This document shows positions 1-6,055 of a stretch of DNA of 9,289 bases, piece by piece. The stretch covers positions 1 through 9,289 of the forward strand of contig JAUQYY010000305.1 in the NCBI GenBank assembly GCA_030587505.1, given 5' to 3'. How positions within the stretch are numbered: the first letter of the stretch is position 1; the number at the start of each line of letters is the position of its first letter. This stretch comes from Candidatus Sigynarchaeota archaeon. GTDB lineage: Archaea > Asgardarchaeota > Jordarchaeia > Jordarchaeales > Jordarchaeaceae. Position numbers and translations under genes: made by a program. The notes below the pieces were generated by a model. That model did not search any database. It saw only the letters and a list, made by a program, of their open reading frames with translations, and was not told the origin of the DNA.

Positions 1-7
1 AAATGTG

Positions 8-21
8 CCCTCCTTTATAAA
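8..21 (-). promoter_or_regulatory. Possible leader of a leftward gene starting beyond the left edge
   Basis: Read on the minus strand this stretch holds AAAGGAGGG (16-8), a strong SD-like sequence, next to a palindromic TTTATAAA (14-21). The spacing suggests that a divergent gene begins a few bases outside the left edge. The TATA-like box overlaps the SD and cannot serve the same transcript in the usual way, so only one of the two may be real. Nothing of the coding region is visible. Confidence 0.3.
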
Positions 22-75
22 TTCTCATTTGCTATCCCTCTTTCCGAAAATTTTGTCAGTTTGTTTTTCTCAACG

Positions 76-83
76 TATTTAAA
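76..83 (+). promoter_or_regulatory. TATA-like box upstream of the LUD gene
   Basis: TATTTAAA in an AT-rich stretch, about 75 bases before the ATG at 159. An archaeal TATA box would place transcription start about 25 bases downstream, near 105-110, leaving a leader of about 50 bases. A second AT-rich candidate (CTTAAAATA, 98-106) is nearby. The SD is AGGTG at 146-150, with GAGGT just before it at 141-145. Confidence 0.5.
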
Positions 84-158
84 TTTTTTTCAAAAAACTT
101 AAAATAAGTAATATGGACTAATCTCAAGAATCCAGAAAACGAGGTAGGTGAATGTTTT

Positions 159-947
159 ATGACTCAAACGGAAGAACCACAGTTGAATAAGTGGATTGAT
201 ATCAAGCCTTGGTATTATAAGAAGCTGGCGGACACGGTTATCTCCAATCTGAGAAAAAACAACATGGATGGTATGTTCATTCCAACGGCGCAGGAGGCCC
301 GAAAAAAGATTTTCGAGATGATTGAGAAAGAGGTTCCGGAGGGCGGCGTTATCTCGTGGGGAGGCTCTGTCACTCTAATCAACCTCGGAATACTCTTCGA
401 CCTTCAGAAGGACGGAAGGTGGAAGTGCATAAACCCATTCAAGGACATAGTCACACCGGACGAGATCCACGTCGCCAGGCACTGGATGCTCACCGAGGGG
501 GCCCTCGAGAAATCCATAAAAGGGTGGCGCGAGGGGCTGCACGCAGACCTCTACCTGACGAGCACAAACGCAATCACTCTTAAGGGCGCCCTCGTTAACA
601 GCGACGGTTACGGGAACAGGGTCGCCTCGATGGCCTTCGGCCCCAAGAAGGTCTACGTAGTCGCGGGGTGCAACAAGATAGTCAGAGACCTTGAGGAAGC
701 CTTCGTCCGGGTGAGGAACACCGTTGCCCCCCAGCTCGTGAGAATGATGGGCGGGGAGCCGAAGAGCAAAGAGGAGGAGGAATGGTATCCCCCCTGCTCG
801 AGGCTGGGCAGATGCGCAGGAGAACCCCGAATCCTGAGAAACTGTGGACACAAGAACAGGGCGTGCGGCATAACAACCATCATAGACCAACCCCACATTC
901 CAGACCGCATATTCGTGATACTCATCGGAGAGGACCTAGGGTTCTAA
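159..947 (+). CDS. LUD-domain protein (LutC/YkgG-like, former DUF162)
   Basis: A 262-residue LUD-domain protein. The family accompanies lactate or other 2-hydroxyacid oxidation complexes, together with FAD-linked oxidases and Fe-S proteins; a precise catalytic role for stand-alone archaeal members is not established. Visible hallmarks are GGSVTL at residues 68-73, the stretch from ADLYLTSTNAIT to GNRVA (129-156), and GPKKVYVVAGCNKIVRDLEE (161-180), the most typical family motif. The C-terminus has four cysteines (C213, C219, C229, C236), as in family members whose tail resembles an Fe-S binding region, and ends with the usual GEDLGF. Length is normal and no frame break is seen. The ATG is 8 bases after AGGTG. 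The next gene downstream on the same strand is a broken FAD-linked oxidase, a common partner, so this LUD protein may have lost its functional companion. Confidence 0.9.
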   Translation: MTQTEEPQLNKWIDIKPWYYKKLADTVISNLRKNNMDGMFIPTAQEARKKIFEMIEKEVPEGGVISWGGSVTLINLGILFDLQKDGRWKCINPFKDIVTPDEIHVARHWMLTEGALEKSIKGWREGLHADLYLTSTNAITLKGALVNSDGYGNRVASMAFGPKKVYVVAGCNKIVRDLEEAFVRVRNTVAPQLVRMMGGEPKSKEEEEWYPPCSRLGRCAGEPRILRNCGHKNRACGITTIIDQPHIPDRIFVILIGEDLGF

Positions 948-967
948 CTTGGGGAAAAGCAGAGAGA

Positions 968-1009
968 ATCGGTCCACTTTCTCCTTTTCTATTTCCAAAC
1001 TTTTTCTAG
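968..1009 (+). terminator. Pyrimidine/T-rich tract after the LUD gene
   Basis: Starting about 20 bases after the LUD stop codon, the + strand carries several T-rich runs, including CTCCTTTTCTATTT and ACTTTTTCT. Archaeal termination commonly occurs at such oligo-T stretches without a hairpin. This is a plausible terminator, called only from composition and position. Confidence 0.4.
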
Positions 1010-1047
1010 TCGCAGCTTCCATCAAACAGATTTTTATGGACCTCTCC

Positions 1048-1060
1048 GAGCTATTAGCTC
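1048..1060. promoter_or_regulatory. 13-bp perfect dyad, possible operator
   Basis: GAGCTA-T-TAGCTC is a perfect inverted repeat of 6 bp arms around one base. It ends 28 bases upstream of the TATA box at 1089-1098 that drives the broken FAD-oxidase gene. The location just upstream of TATA/BRE suits a dimeric archaeal regulator. The binding protein is unknown and chance occurrence cannot be excluded. Confidence 0.35.
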
Positions 1061-1088
1061 ACATTCTGGATTGACATCTTTTCAACAC

Positions 1089-1098
1089 TATTTAAATA
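1089..1098 (+). promoter_or_regulatory. TATA box of the FAD-oxidase pseudogene
   Basis: TATTTAAATA is a good archaeal TATA box, about 105 bases before the TTG start at 1195, predicting transcription start near 1120. It shows that the oxidase gene had its own promoter rather than relying on read-through from the LUD gene. Confidence 0.5.
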
Positions 1099-1194
1099 CG
1101 GTTCCGCGATTCATGTAAAAACGTTCAAACGAAAGACGGACTAACGTGTCACTTTTGTTCCCTTCCATAATTACTTTGGTGGAGAAAAGAAAAT

Positions 1195-1752
1195 TTGTAT
1201 GAAAAGAGTTTTGTTGAGCCAAAGCATTCGAGGATTCTAGAATCGCTGGAAAAGATCGTAGGGAAAAGTTTCGTCTCAGACAACGTTGAAGAGCTTTATT
1301 ATTCCAGCGACCCGAGCGCTGAGGAGCCTGTCATGCCCGAGTTTGTGGCGATGCCCGGAATCGTTGAAGAGACTCAGGAGATAGTGAGGCTGGCTAACAG
1401 GGAGAAATCCCCATAACTCCACGGGTTGCGGGGCTAACCCTGTCTGGTTTATCTCCCCTTATGGTGGGGGTATCCTAGTGGACCTTAAGCGGATGAACAG
1501 AATACTTGAGGTGAATGAGCACTCGGTGTACGCCGTTGTTGAGTGCGGCGTAACCACGGGCCAGCTCAAAACCTACCTCGACGACAACTATCCAGACCTT
1601 TGGTTCACCTGTCCCCACGCTCCCCCATCGGTGGGGGGTTGTCTCAAATGCTATAATCCACGGAGCCGGGCAGATTTCGCTCAAATACGGTATAAGCTCG
1701 GAGATGGTCAACGGGTTGGAGGTTGTCCCGCAACCACCCCGGAAGCAGTCAC
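1195..1752 (+). pseudogene. FAD-linked oxidase (GlcD / VAO-PCMH type), frameshifted and 3'-truncated
   Basis: This is the N-terminal FAD-binding part of a GlcD-like oxidase. Translation starts at TTG 1195, ten bases after GGTGGAG (1178-1184), and reads normally through DPSAEEPVMPEFV and VEETQEIVRLANREK. It then needs three single-base corrections to stay homologous: a missing base at the A-run 1405-1407 (continuing as IPITPR and a glycine-rich loop), a missing T near 1459-1460 (continuing as PLYGGGILVDLKRMNRILEV, then ECGVTTGQLKTYLDD and WFTCPHAPPSVG), and an extra G in the six-G run 1633-1638 (continuing as VVSNAIIHGAGQISLKYG and SEMVNGLEVV). Family resemblance ends around 1722-1752. Intact relatives have roughly 450-540 residues, so more than half is missing, including the C-terminal FAD-oxidase domain. 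All three indels lie in or next to short homopolymers, so sequencing error could explain those, but not the missing 3' part. Confidence 0.85.
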
Positions 1753-1814
1753 GCCAAGCCAACAACACCTCACTTCGAAAAATTATGGTTTGGTGGAGGG
1801 GGGGTTTCACTATC

Positions 1815-1822
1815 TTTAAATA
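1815..1822 (+). promoter_or_regulatory. TATA box of the ferredoxin-AOR1 operon
   Basis: TTTAAATA lies about 50 bases upstream of the GTG at 1870, predicting transcription start near 1845 and a short leader. It sits just beyond the last recognisable piece of the broken oxidase gene, so the operon has its own promoter immediately at the truncation border. Confidence 0.55.
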
Positions 1823-1869
1823 CTAAAAAGTTCCGTGTGATATAAATCTGATAGTTATTTGGGGGCTGA

Positions 1870-2106
1870 GTGTTGAGAATTGTTGAGATTAGAACGTATC
1901 CTATGAGTTGTGTTGGGTGTCTACTCTGCCAGTTGATGTGCTCGTTCACCTATGAGAAGGTGTTTAACCCTTCGAAGGCGAGGATAATAATCGAGAAAGT
2001 GGATGGTGGAGCGAAGATCGGTTTTACCGATGACTGTGTGAAGTGCGGAGTCTGCGCAGACTACTGCCTGTACGGTGTGCTCGAGAAGGTGGAGGAGGAG
2101 GTGTGA
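1870..2106 (+). CDS. 2x[4Fe-4S] ferredoxin-type electron-transfer subunit of AOR
   Basis: A 78-residue protein with two complete CxxCxxCxxxC motifs: C14, C17, C20, C24 and C56, C59, C62, C66. Each should bind one [4Fe-4S] cluster. The motifs are about 30 residues apart, wider than in a minimal bacterial ferredoxin, as in the HycB/NrfC-like Fe-S subunits often encoded beside AOR genes. The proline that usually follows the last cysteine is absent in both motifs (CS and CL). The stop codon is only 6 bases before the ATG of AOR1, so the two are almost certainly co-transcribed, and the likely role is to accept or donate electrons for that enzyme in the cytoplasm. The start could be GTG 1870 or TTG 1873; neither has a perfect SD (GGGGGCTG precedes them). 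No signal peptide or membrane segment is seen. Confidence 0.88.
   Translation: MLRIVEIRTYPMSCVGCLLCQLMCSFTYEKVFNPSKARIIIEKVDGGAKIGFTDDCVKCGVCADYCLYGVLEKVEEEV
2097..2103 (+). promoter_or_regulatory. Ribosome binding site of AOR1
   Basis: GGAGGTG, nine bases before the ATG at 2113, is the end of a GGA-repeat tract (2091-2103) that also encodes the Glu-rich tail of the ferredoxin. It fixes the AOR1 start and indicates translational coupling. Confidence 0.7.
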
Positions 2107-2112
2107 CCGAGG

Positions 2113-4000
2113 ATGGGCGAGTACTACGGATACGCGGGTTCTGTTCTTAGTATCGACTTGACCACCGGTGAAATCGGAAGCGAGAGGCTGGACCTTGACG
2201 TTGCTCGCGGCTTTATCGGAGGTTTGGGCGTTAACATCAGGCTGGGCTACGATTTGATAAGACCAGGTGTGGATCCCCTCTCGCCGGAGAATGTCGTTGT
2301 CATTGGCGCCGGGCCTCTTGTGGGGACAGCCGCTCCGGGCTCGTCGAGGGTTTACAGTTTGACGAAGCTACCCGCCAATGACGCCGTGGGCTGGGGCGGC
2401 GGGGGAGGTATGAACTTCGGCTGCATGCTTAAGAACGCGGGATACGACCACATAGTTATAAGGGGACGGGCGGACGAGCCCGTTTACATCAGTATTTCAG
2501 ACGATGAGGCTGAGATTGTCGGCGCCGGGTCTCTCTGGGGGAAGAGCATAGGCCGAACCACGGACGAGCTCAAGGAAACCTACGGGGCCTCCTCGGGTGT
2601 CCTGGCTATTGGTCAGAGTGGGGAGAATCTGGTTAGATTCTCCATGGCTTTCATCGATAAGCTCTCGACCATCGGGAGAGGGGGCCTCGGAGCCGTGATG
2701 GGTTCCAAGAACCTCAAAGCGATTGTCGCGAGGGGAACCAAGGGTGTGAGGGTGGCGGACCGAAAGAGGTTCAGAGAGATCCTTAAGGGTCTTTACGAGA
2801 GGATCTGGAGATATCCTAAACGAGTGGATGCTCAGAGGTATGGATTTTTGAACTTTATGCCCGTGGTGCCAAAGGAAGACTATCTGGAGCTCAAGAAGGC
2901 CAGAGTGGCCTGCGTCGGGTGCCCGATTGCCGATAAAGAAATCCTCCTGATTAGGAAGGGGAGGTTCAAGGGCTTTACAAAGTACACGGGTGCCTTTGTT
3001 AACACTCTCCTGCCGTACATCTATGGTGGCCTCGGCTACGATGAGTGCGTAAAGTTAACCGACATTATGGACGAGTACGGTCTTGACATGTTTGAGACCT
3101 TCGAGCTGCTGAAGTTCGCCGAGAATCTGCACAGGAAGGGAGTGATAAGCGACGAGGAGCTCGGAGGGCGTCCGATCCGGTTCGACAATTACGAGTCTCT
3201 GGCTGAGTGGTTTGATAACATCGCGTACAGACGCGGATTCGGAAACGTGCTGGCGGAGGGTTTCAAGCGAGTGCTCGAGGAGTACGGGGAGCAGTCGGAC
3301 TACACCCCCTGCGTCGTGAAGGGCTTGGTTGCCTATCAGAGCGTGAGGGGCCCCGTTTTCTCCAAAACGTTCACCCCCTTCGAACTCGGACTGATTGTGC
3401 ACCCGAGGGGCCCCGCCTCAGCCCCTGGGGGTTCATCACCACTGTACTTCACCTTCGGTAGACCCCTGGACTGGATTAAGCGACACTTTGACAGGCTGGG
3501 TATTCCGAGGGACGCTCAGGAGAGAATCCTCACCGAGAAGGAGGGAATGGCCATAAATGTTGGGAGACTGACCAAGTACGCGCAGCAATTCCTCTACATC
3601 TGCGGAAGCCTCGGGACGTGCGGAAGGGGTCAGATCAACAGGTTCTACTCCCTCGAAACGTTCGCCAACCTTTACTCGGCCGCAACGGGTTTCGAAACCA
3701 GCGGAGAGCAGCTGATGATCGCATCCGAGAGAATCTTCAACCTGGAAAAGGCAATCAACATGAGGGAGGGGTTCACAAGGAAAAGACGATGTCTTCCCCG
3801 AGAGATGGTTTGAGAAACCGATGCACCTAGACTACTACGAGAAGGTGGAAATCACAAGGGACATAGCGTACGGCCTGCTGGACGACTACTATGACGAGAG
3901 AGGCTGGGATGTGGAGAAGGGGGTACCGACGAAGGAGAAACTCATAGAGCTGGGTCTCCGAGACGTCGCCGAAGACCTGGAAAAACTCGGAATCCTCTAA
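2113..4000 (+). pseudogene. Aldehyde:ferredoxin oxidoreductase family protein (AOR1), frameshifted near the 3' end
   Basis: Tungstopterin enzyme of the AOR family, which oxidises aldehydes to acids, or the reverse, with ferredoxin. Visible: GPLVGTAAPGSSR (67-79), the glycine-rich GWGGGGGMNFG (93-103), RGGLGAVMGSKNLKAI (189-204), DEYGLD (320-325), the HPRG and GGSSPLYF region (430-446), and GSLGTC (498-503). The Fe-S motif reads C267-x2-C270-x3-D274: the third cysteine is Asp, while C503 is kept. The second pterin motif begins with Gly instead of Asp. The frame runs to a stop at 3811-3813 (566 residues), but one extra A in the run 3781-3784 causes this. Removing it continues homology to TAA 3998-4000, giving 628 residues, a normal family length. 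The restored tail contains DDYYDERGWDVEKGVPTKEK, nearly identical to the AOR2 tail. The gene could be newly broken, wrongly sequenced, or functional with a shortened tail. Confidence 0.9.
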
Positions 4001-4005
4001 CCTAA

Positions 4006-4020
4006 CCCCTTCTTCTTTTA
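4006..4020 (+). terminator. Pyrimidine tract after AOR1
   Basis: CCCCTTCTTCTTTTA lies 6 bases after the restored AOR1 stop codon. Such T-rich tracts are typical archaeal termination sites. The convergent gene on the other strand ends 142 bases further on. Confidence 0.45.
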
Positions 4021-4076
4021 TACGACTCTGCAAAAAATTGTTCCGAAAGGACATGGAGGCACCGCTGCCAGACCAG

Positions 4077-4120
4077 CACCCGAAAAAAGGGTGGATGAAC
4101 CGAGTATTGGGTACTCGGTT
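4077..4120 (-). terminator. Double hairpin plus T6 between convergent genes
   Basis: Two inverted repeats lie between the ends of AOR1 and the lipoate-ligase-like gene. The first has 9-bp perfect arms AACCGAGTA (4098-4106) and TACTCGGTT (4112-4120) around a 5-base loop. The second has arms CACCC (4077-4081) and GGGTG (4089-4093) around a loop that is T-rich on the minus strand (TTTTTT, 4088-4083). Read on the minus strand, the strong stem is followed 9 bases later by six Ts, so it resembles a terminator for the ligase-like gene. A role in blocking convergent read-through from both sides is possible. Confidence 0.5.
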
Positions 4121-4161
4121 TCCCTCACATTTACCATTGGATTAATGAGTGGGCGTGTCGT

Positions 4162-5280
4162 TTATCTGGTTTTTGCGTTCTCTATGGCTTTCACCACGGC
4201 GTTGATGTAGTCGTCGGGAGAGCCGTATCCGACGTCGGCGTTGGTTTCCTCGACCACTCTTTCTATCGCTTTTCTGACCGCTTCTTCCGTCGCCTCGACT
4301 CCCTTTAGGGCCTGCTCCATTCTCAGGACCAAGTCTGTCGGGTTGCACTTCACCGAGCCGGATATCGCTATGGCTTCGATCCTGTTGTCCTTTATGTAGA
4401 CGGTTGGCCTTATGAGCGGTCCGTGCTTTATCTTTGTCGCGTAGTACCCCCGCTTTGCGTCCCTCGGCACATCCGCGAACAGTTTCTTCGGCGACCTCTC
4501 GAATATCCAGTCGTCCCTGAAGTACTTGTGCATGGCGTTGAAAGTGTAGTACTCCCATACAACAGCGGGTAGCGGTTTCTCAACGAGTTCGACGCCGAAC
4601 GCCTCCTTCATAGCCTCCAAGTATATCTCCTTAATCTCTTCCTTGCTAACCTTTCTTTTCAGGATTTCCTCAAACCCGGCGCTCCTCTCCCTCGCGGACT
4701 TCGCCTCCTTGTCCATGAACTTCTCCGGAGGGGGTGGACAGGCGTTCTCTATGAGCTCGAAGTCGAGCGGTTTGAGCTGGAAGCCGAAGTCCCACCCAAC
4801 AATGTTGCCTATGGGTATCATTCCCAGCCCGGCCACCTTCTTACCGTCGATTTCGAGGTCGTTTATGGGCGCGTGATACGCGTTCACCCCGAACCTCTCC
4901 CTGATCTGTTTTGCAACCGGCTCGATGAGAAACTCGTACATGGAGGAAACGTCCTCTGGAAAGTCCTCAACGGTGTTTGCATCTATGACGCCCCCGAGGC
5001 CCAGCATCCCCGCGTCGTACCACCAGGTCGGGCCAACGGTTGCGTCACACCTCGCAATCTCTATGTCGTTCTGCCTGCAGAACTCCAGGTTAACATCCGC
5101 GTCGGGGTCGGTGTAAAGATACGTGAGAACCACGCTCTTCGTGTAGGACTCGAATACTATCGTGTTGGGAATCCTGTTCTCCGCCCTCGCCCTAAGGAGA
5201 GAGATCGTCAGAGTAAAACCGTACTTGTAACTCGGCAACTCAACCTCATGCACACTCCACTCTCTCTGAGGAGCACTCAA
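4162..5280 (-). CDS. Divergent lipoate/biotin protein ligase (LplA-like) family protein
   Basis: A 372-residue protein with an LplA-like catalytic domain (about 15-235) and an LplA C-terminal accessory domain (about 245-345, with KYFRDDWIFERSPKK and IEAIAISGSVKC). Genuine LplA activates lipoate as lipoyl-AMP and transfers it to a lysine. Support: VNLEFCRQNDIEIAR (63-77), and NDLEIDGKKVAG (140-151), which corresponds to the lysine motif of the active site. The family signature (two arginines, then three glycines and a Y-H-D) is eroded: at 76-91 it reads ARCDATVGPTWWYDAG, retaining one Arg, one Gly and Asp-x-Gly. Substrate is therefore uncertain, and a non-lipoate acyl group is possible. The start is TTG 5280, seven bases after GGAGGTG and preceded by an in-frame TAA. 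It is convergent with AOR1 and lies on the same strand as the PaaK-like ligase and AOR2. Confidence 0.82.
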   Translation of the reverse strand: MSAPQREWSVHEVELPSYKYGFTLTISLLRARAENRIPNTIVFESYTKSVVLTYLYTDPDADVNLEFCRQNDIEIARCDATVGPTWWYDAGMLGLGGVIDANTVEDFPEDVSSMYEFLIEPVAKQIRERFGVNAYHAPINDLEIDGKKVAGLGMIPIGNIVGWDFGFQLKPLDFELIENACPPPPEKFMDKEAKSARERSAGFEEILKRKVSKEEIKEIYLEAMKEAFGVELVEKPLPAVVWEYYTFNAMHKYFRDDWIFERSPKKLFADVPRDAKRGYYATKIKHGPLIRPTVYIKDNRIEAIAISGSVKCNPTDLVLRMEQALKGVEATEEAVRKAIERVVEETNADVGYGSPDDYINAVVKAIENAKTR

Positions 5281-5287
5281 AACTTAA

Positions 5288-5294
5288 CACCTCC
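5288..5294 (-). promoter_or_regulatory. Ribosome binding site that fixes a TTG start
   Basis: GGAGGTG on the minus strand lies seven bases before the TTG at 5280. An in-frame TAA at 5286-5284 sits between them, so translation cannot start further upstream. This makes the TTG start well supported. Confidence 0.75.
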
Positions 5295-5327
5295 AACTCT
5301 GTTTTTCAAACTGATTCAGCACAGGTC

Positions 5328-5336
5328 TTTATAAAA
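5328..5336 (-). promoter_or_regulatory. TATA box of the LplA-like gene
   Basis: Minus-strand TTTTATAAA, centred about 50 bases before the TTG start, predicts transcription from about 5307 and a short leader that contains the SD site. The gene therefore probably has its own promoter rather than depending on the OB-fold gene upstream. Confidence 0.55.
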
Positions 5337-5571
5337 CTTACCAAAACTCAAAAACAAATTGATTCTAAAAAATTTCAGTAACAATTCTCGTTTTTCCAAC
5401 ACAATCCTAATAAATCTCATCCCCCTCTTTTATGGGGCTCACCAACCCTTTGAAAGTTCTAGCGGAGTGACCCGAGGCGAACAGGTGTATGCGAATTACT
5501 TCTTTAGGTGTGCTCGTTCCGGAATCAACGGAGACTAATACCCCTGGAGGCGGAGAATCAGGATTAAGCTA
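5337..5571. other. Intergenic stretch without a recognised gene
   Basis: No RNA gene or recognisable protein was found between the LplA-like promoter and the end of the OB-fold gene. The minus strand has a 53-codon open frame (5568-5410), in the same frame as the OB-fold gene and directly after its two consecutive TAG codons. It has no ATG, no SD and no family I recognise. An 8-bp palindrome TTCCGGAA lies at 5517-5524. Confidence 0.4.
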
Positions 5572-5838
5572 CTACACTACTCTTATTTCTGAAATGTTCT
5601 CCAAAACCAACTGGTTGCCGTACGCCCCGGTGCTTATCGCCCCACTCTCATCAACTTTCGGATCGGGAATAATTTTCTTCTCCAGAAGCGTACCGGTCAC
5701 GGAAACACTCTTCCCCATAAATTCGGAGTCCTCTCGTTCCAATTCTGGAACGTACACAATATCGTTTTTCACCTTCAGACACGGACCCGCTTTGCAGTTA
5801 ACAACCAAGCCCAACAAAGTAATTTCCTTGCCAATCAT
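5572..5838 (-). CDS. Small predicted OB-fold protein, function unknown
   Basis: An 88-residue protein that resembles small single-domain beta-rich proteins in bacteria and archaea, predicted here as an OB-fold. Visible pattern: MIGKEITLLGLVVNCKAG opening strand, YVPEL turn (29-33), MGKSVSVTGTLLEKK (41-55), IPDPKVDESGAISTG (57-71), and a closing GNQLVLENISEI (74-85). The last two segments are the most family-like. Two cysteines occur at C15 and C20. No signal peptide or membrane segment is seen, so it should be cytoplasmic. The ATG at 5838 has AGGGG only two bases upstream, which is unusually close; a weak TATA-like stretch is at 5912-5903. It lies alone between the PaaK-like and LplA-like genes on the same strand. 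I have no supported function. The overlapping + strand frame (5489-5854) is considered a shadow. Confidence 0.72.
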   Translation of the reverse strand: MIGKEITLLGLVVNCKAGPCLKVKNDIVYVPELEREDSEFMGKSVSVTGTLLEKKIIPDPKVDESGAISTGAYGNQLVLENISEIRVV

Positions 5839-5902
5839 TTCCCCTGAAACATAGTATCAGCCTGTCCCTTCTGCTGGCGAAACCTTGACGACGCTATCAA
5901 CA

Positions 5903-5912
5903 AGTATAATTC
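5903..5912 (-). promoter_or_regulatory. Weak TATA-like box for the OB-fold gene
   Basis: Minus-strand AGAATTATACTT (5914-5903 at its widest) lies about 70 bases before the ATG at 5838 and would start transcription near 5880. The match is weak and the call rests on location. Confidence 0.3.
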
Positions 5913-5951
5913 TAAACTGAAGATGTACGATGTGATTCAACTCGTAAGACA

Positions 5952-5982
5952 GTCGATGGGCATCTAGAAAGGATGCCTCGAC
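5952..5982. repeat. Bulged 11-bp inverted repeat (hairpin) in an intergenic gap
   Basis: Arms GTCGA + GGCATC (5952-5956 and 5959-5964, separated by a TG bulge) pair with GATGCC + TCGAC (5972-5977 and 5978-5982), around a 7-base loop TAGAAAG. All 11 base pairs are Watson-Crick. It lies between the stop of the PaaK-like gene and the predicted promoter of the OB-fold gene. It could be an operator, an RNA structure or part of a terminator region; no T-run follows directly on either strand. Confidence 0.55.
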
Positions 5983-6000
5983 CTTTCACTTTTTGAGAAT

Positions 6001-6033
6001 TCTTCCACCCTTACAGAAATAAGGGGGAGGGAA
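6001..6033 (-). terminator. Hairpin and T-rich region after the PaaK-like gene
   Basis: Perfect 6-bp arms CCCTTA (6008-6013) and TAAGGG (6020-6025) around a 6-base loop, extendable with mismatches by TTCC (6003-6006) against GGAA. On the minus strand the tract entering the stem is T/C-rich (TTCTTTTCCCTCCCCCTTA). It begins about 22 bases after the stop codon at 6056, the expected place for a terminator. Confidence 0.4.
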
Positions 6034-6055
6034 AAGAATTTCAAGAAAGTGTTTT

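Noticed and set aside
375..925. Antisense open frames within the LUD gene
   Set aside because: They are explained by codon bias of the LUD gene, whose own frame carries the family motifs.
4053..4145. Short + strand frame of 30 codons starting ATG 4053
   Set aside because: It runs through both hairpins of the convergent terminator region and shows no family resemblance.
4142..4558. 138-residue minus-strand open frame
   Set aside because: Out-of-frame shadow inside the LplA-like gene, Arg-rich, no motifs.
5410..5574. Open minus-strand frame after two tandem TAG codons of the OB-fold gene, suggesting UAG readthrough or pyrrolysine
   Set aside because: Fifty-three open codons are not rare by chance at this base composition, there is no recognised family, and no pyl genes are visible. 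The OB-fold protein already has a natural end before the TAGs.
5489..5854. 121-residue + strand open frame
   Set aside because: It overlaps the OB-fold gene antisense, is Ser/Thr/Pro-rich and low in recognisable motifs, and behaves as a shadow frame.
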